Shown here piece after piece: positions 50,833 to 53,554 of a stretch of 53,554 nucleotides of DNA. Where the stretch lies: assembly GCF_000506865.1 (NCBI RefSeq), contig NZ_AYSV01000100.1:1-53554 (forward strand). The letters are read 5' to 3'. Position 1 is the first letter of the stretch, and each line of letters starts with the position of its first letter. The notes beneath the pieces are model-generated. The model was not told where the DNA came from. It did not search any database and saw only the letters and a list, made by a program, of their open reading frames with translations. The position numbers and the translations under genes are program-made. This DNA comes from Pelistega indica (lineage in GTDB: Bacteria; Pseudomonadota; Gammaproteobacteria; Burkholderiales; Burkholderiaceae_B).

Positions 50833-51566
50833 CGACAACACCAATTGTTCAATTTAAAAATGTGACCAAAAAATTTGGCGACAACATCATTTTAGATGGT
50901 GTGGATCTCACGATTAACGAGGGAGAGGTTGTTGTAGTGATTGGTCCTTCAGGATCGGGTAAATCAACCTTTTTACGCTGTATTAACGCATTAGAGTCCA
51001 TTCAGGGGGGCGATATTATCGTTGGTCATCATAGTGTTAAATCTAAGCCAAAAGAAATTCGTGAATTACGCCGTGAAGCCGGTATGGTGTTCCAACAGTT
51101 TAATTTATTTCCTCAGCTAACAGCGTTAGAAAATGTTATGTTTGGTCCTTGTCAAACCAGAGGTGTTTCACGACAACAAGCGAAAGTTGAGGCTGAGGCC
51201 TTATTGCAAAAAGTAGGCTTGGCTGAAAGAATGAATCATTATCCAAGTGAGTTATCTGGAGGGCAGCAACAACGTGTAGCCATTGCACGTGCCTTGGCAA
51301 TTAAACCTAAGCTAATGTTATTTGATGAGCCTACTTCTGCATTAGATCCAGAGTTGCGTCAAGAAGTACTAAAGGTTATGCAGGATTTGGCTCAAGAGGG
51401 AATGACAATGGTGGTTGTCACGCATGAAATTAGCTTTGCAGAGAAAGTAGGTACGAGATTGATTTTTATCGATAAAGGTAAAATAGCGCATGACGGTCCT
51501 CCGTCCGAACTGATTAACCATCCTCCAAGTCAGCGTTTAAAAGATTTCTTAACGCATGTGAAGTAA
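50829..51566 (+). CDS. glnQ: Glutamine ABC transporter ATPase
   Basis: A 245-residue ABC ATPase: Walker [11 protein letters not shown]-loop [13 protein letters not shown], signature LSGGQQQR, Walker [16 protein letters not shown]-loop VVTHEISFA. It is translationally coupled to glnP and energises GlnHP. Distinct from the aapP ATPase at 30.9 kb, though of the same subfamily. It is followed after 39 bases by ilvD without a clear terminator. Confidence 0.94.
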   Translation: MTTTPIVQFKNVTKKFGDNIILDGVDLTINEGEVVVVIGPSGSGKSTFLRCINALESIQGGDIIVGHHSVKSKPKEIRELRREAGMVFQQFNLFPQLTALENVMFGPCQTRGVSRQQAKVEAEALLQKVGLAERMNHYPSELSGGQQQRVAIARALAIKPKLMLFDEPTSALDPELRQEVLKVMQDLAQEGMTMVVVTHEISFAEKVGTRLIFIDKGKIAHDGPPSELINHPPSQRLKDFLTHVK

Positions 51567-51605
51567 AATAATCTTTTATTAAATTTTTTTGACGGAAACT
51601 ATAGT

Positions 51606-53472
51606 ATGCCTGCATATCGTTCAAAAACCTCAACACATGGTCGTAATATGGCTGGAGCACGTGCTTTGTGGCGTGCTACTGGGATGACAGATAAAGATTT
51701 TGGTAAGCCTATTATCGCCGTGGTGAACTCTTTTACTCAATTTGTACCAGGTCATGTGCATCTGAAAGATATGGGACAGCTAGTCGCACGTCAAATTGAA
51801 AAAGCAGGAGGTGTTGCCAAAGAGTTCAATACCATTGCGATTGATGACGGTATTGCGATGGGGCATGGAGGGATGTTGTATTCTCTACCGTCACGAGACT
51901 TAATTGCTGACTCAGTTGAATATATGGTCAATGCACATTGTGCTGATGCAATGGTTTGTATATCTAACTGCGACAAGATTACCCCAGGCATGCTCATGGC
52001 AGCGATGCGTTTAAATATTCCAGTGATTTTTGTCTCTGGTGGCCCAATGGAAGCAGGTAAGGCGGATCTTCAGGGTGAAGAAAAAGTAGTCAAATTAGAC
52101 CTTGTGGATGCCATGATTATGGCTGCTGATCCTAATGTTTCCGATGAAAACACGGAGATTGTGGAGCAAAATGCTTGCCCAACGTGTGGTTCTTGTTCTG
52201 GTATGTTTACAGCAAACTCAATGAACTGCTTAACAGAAGCATTAGGCCTATCGTTACCGGGAAATGGTACGATTGTGGCGACACATGAGAGTCGAAAAGC
52301 ATTATTTGAACAAGCTGGTTCTTTAATTGTTGAATTAACTAAACGCTATTATGAGCAAGGTGATGAGAGTGTATTGCCTCGTAGTATTGCCTCTAAGAAA
52401 GCCTTTGAAAATGCGATGGTATTAGATGTGTCAATGGGTGGCTCAACGAATACAGTATTGCACTTATTAGCGGCTGCGCAAGAAGCTGGTGTGGACTTTA
52501 CCATGAAAGACATTGATACCATCTCTCGTCGGGTTCCTTGTTTGTCTAAAGTAGCGCCAGCGACCAATAAATATCATATCGAGGATGTACACCGTGCAGG
52601 AGGTATTTTAGGTATCCTTGCTGAGTTAAACAGAGGTGGGCTATTACATACCGAAGTGGGTAATATCCATAGTGGTACATTGGCTAAAGCGATTGAAGCT
52701 TGGGATATTAACTCTCCTCATACAAAACCAGAAACATTAGCATTTTACCGTGCGGCACCTGGTGGCGTACGTACACAAACTGCGTTTAGCCAAAATCGCT
52801 TTTATTCAGAAAATGATTTGGATCGTGCAACAGGCTGTATCAGAGATATTGAGCATGCTTATTCTAAAGACGGTGGTCTAGCTGTTCTTTATGGTAATTT
52901 GGCGACCAATGGCTGTATTGTTAAAACAGCAGGTGTTGATGAAAGTATTTTAACATTCACAGGTAAGGCTGTTGTATTTGAAAGTCAAGAAGATGCAACA
53001 GCAGGAATCCTAGGTGACAAGGTTAAAGAAGGCGATGTGGTGATTATTCGCTACGAGGGGCCTAAGGGTGGTCCTGGTATGCAAGAGATGCTTTACCCAA
53101 CCTCTTATTTAAAATCCAAAGGCTTGGGTGCCAAAGCTGCACTATTAACAGATGGTCGATTCTCAGGCGGATCTTCTGGTCTTGTGATTGGTCATGCGTC
53201 ACCAGAGGCAGCAGAGGGTGGAAATATTGCGCTTGTTCAAGATGGCGATGAGATCCAGATTGATATTCCCAATCGCACGATTCATTTAGCGATTTCTGAG
53301 GAGGAGCTAGCCAAGCGCCGTGCTGATATGCAGGCTAAGGGTGAATAAAGCATGGCAGCCTGCTAATCGTGAGCGCTACGTATCACAAGCATTGCAAGCT
53401 TATGCTGCGATGGCTACATCAGCTGACCGTGGTGCTGTGCGTGATTTAAATCAATTAAAACGTCATAAATAA
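51606..53472 (+). CDS. ilvD: Dihydroxy-acid dehydratase (C-terminal frame break)
   Basis: An Fe-S dehydratase that makes 2-keto acids for valine, isoleucine and leucine. Cluster cysteines lie in [12 protein letters not shown] (C118, C122) and [12 protein letters not shown] (C191, C194, C197); further landmarks are [13 protein letters not shown] and [18 protein letters not shown]. As sequenced, the frame stops at 53348 after QAKGE. Removing one A near 53344 gives [14 protein letters not shown] and then a tail with [16 protein letters not shown], to TAA at 53470-53472. The repaired 621 residues match the family. Confidence 0.94.
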
Positions 53473-53498
53473 TTTATCTTTACGACTGTTTTGCCCTG

Positions 53499-53532
53499 AC
53501 CTCTATTCTTCGGAATGGAGGTTCATTTTTTA
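53499..53532 (+). terminator. Terminator of ilvD
   Basis: ACCTCTATTC and GAATGGAGGT pair (one G-T) around a TTCG tetraloop closed by C-G, the extra-stable UUCG type. A T6 run follows two bases later. Confidence 0.9.
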
Positions 53533-53554
53533 GTAAAGGTATACAAGAAATACT

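Overview
The window is A+T-rich bacterial chromosome, almost entirely conserved housekeeping genes with a few transport and efflux loci. Gene content and order (hslVU with a six-residue HslV propeptide, dksA next to a zinc GTPase and zur, dapF-DUF484-xerC, gatCAB divergent from mreBCD-mrdA-rodA, DUF3460-scpA-panC, coaE-zapD) point to a betaproteobacterium of the order Burkholderiales, most likely a low-GC Alcaligenaceae (Pelistega/Oligella/Taylorella-like). The genus is inference.

Layout. 1-288: right end of an IS66-family element whose terminal repeat cuts off a PduO-type cobalamin adenosyltransferase gene (285-761). 0.9-6.1 kb: a universal stress protein, a CusF-like periplasmic protein and a TRAP dicarboxylate transporter (dctM, dctQ and two adjacent dctP genes). 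6.3-8.9 kb: hslVU behind a recognisable sigma-32 promoter, then dksA. 8.9-13.6 kb: a zinc block with a His-rich CobW-family GTPase, zur, a perfect Zur-type palindrome, a 63-residue membrane mini-protein and znuCBA. 13.7-19.6 kb: xerC, DUF484, dapF and gatCAB on the minus strand. 19.8-25.6 kb: the elongasome cluster mreB-mreC-mreD-mrdA-rodA. 25.7-28.3 kb: mutY-ftsX-ftsE. 28.7-31.7 kb: an AapQMP amino-acid ABC transporter with no adjacent binding protein. 31.7-36.1 kb: DUF3460, scpA, panC, a standalone LuxR/FixJ-type HTH, a short prepilin-peptidase-like protein, coaE and zapD. 36.3-45.1 kb: an MdtABC-type RND pump with an outer-membrane lipoprotein. 45.1-49.2 kb: cysE, a Nudix/thiamine-phosphate-synthase-like fusion, a DUF815 ATPase and ispB. 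49.3-53.5 kb: glnHPQ and ilvD.

The most striking property is a set of eleven reading-frame breaks. They fall in dctP2, hslU, dksA, mreD, mrdA, aapM, panC, mdtB, mdtC (twice) and ilvD. Every one is repaired by removing exactly one base, and the repaired lengths match the families. Several of these genes are normally essential, so uncorrected one-base insertions in the assembly are the simplest explanation. Transcriptional slippage or real decay cannot be excluded, especially at the A9 run in mrdA. I give full repaired spans for these genes.

I see no CRISPR array, prophage, tRNA or rRNA. The best candidates for undescribed biology are the Zur-linked mini-protein, the standalone HTH next to the short prepilin-peptidase-like protein, and a 160-bp repeat-bounded segment upstream of aapQ.
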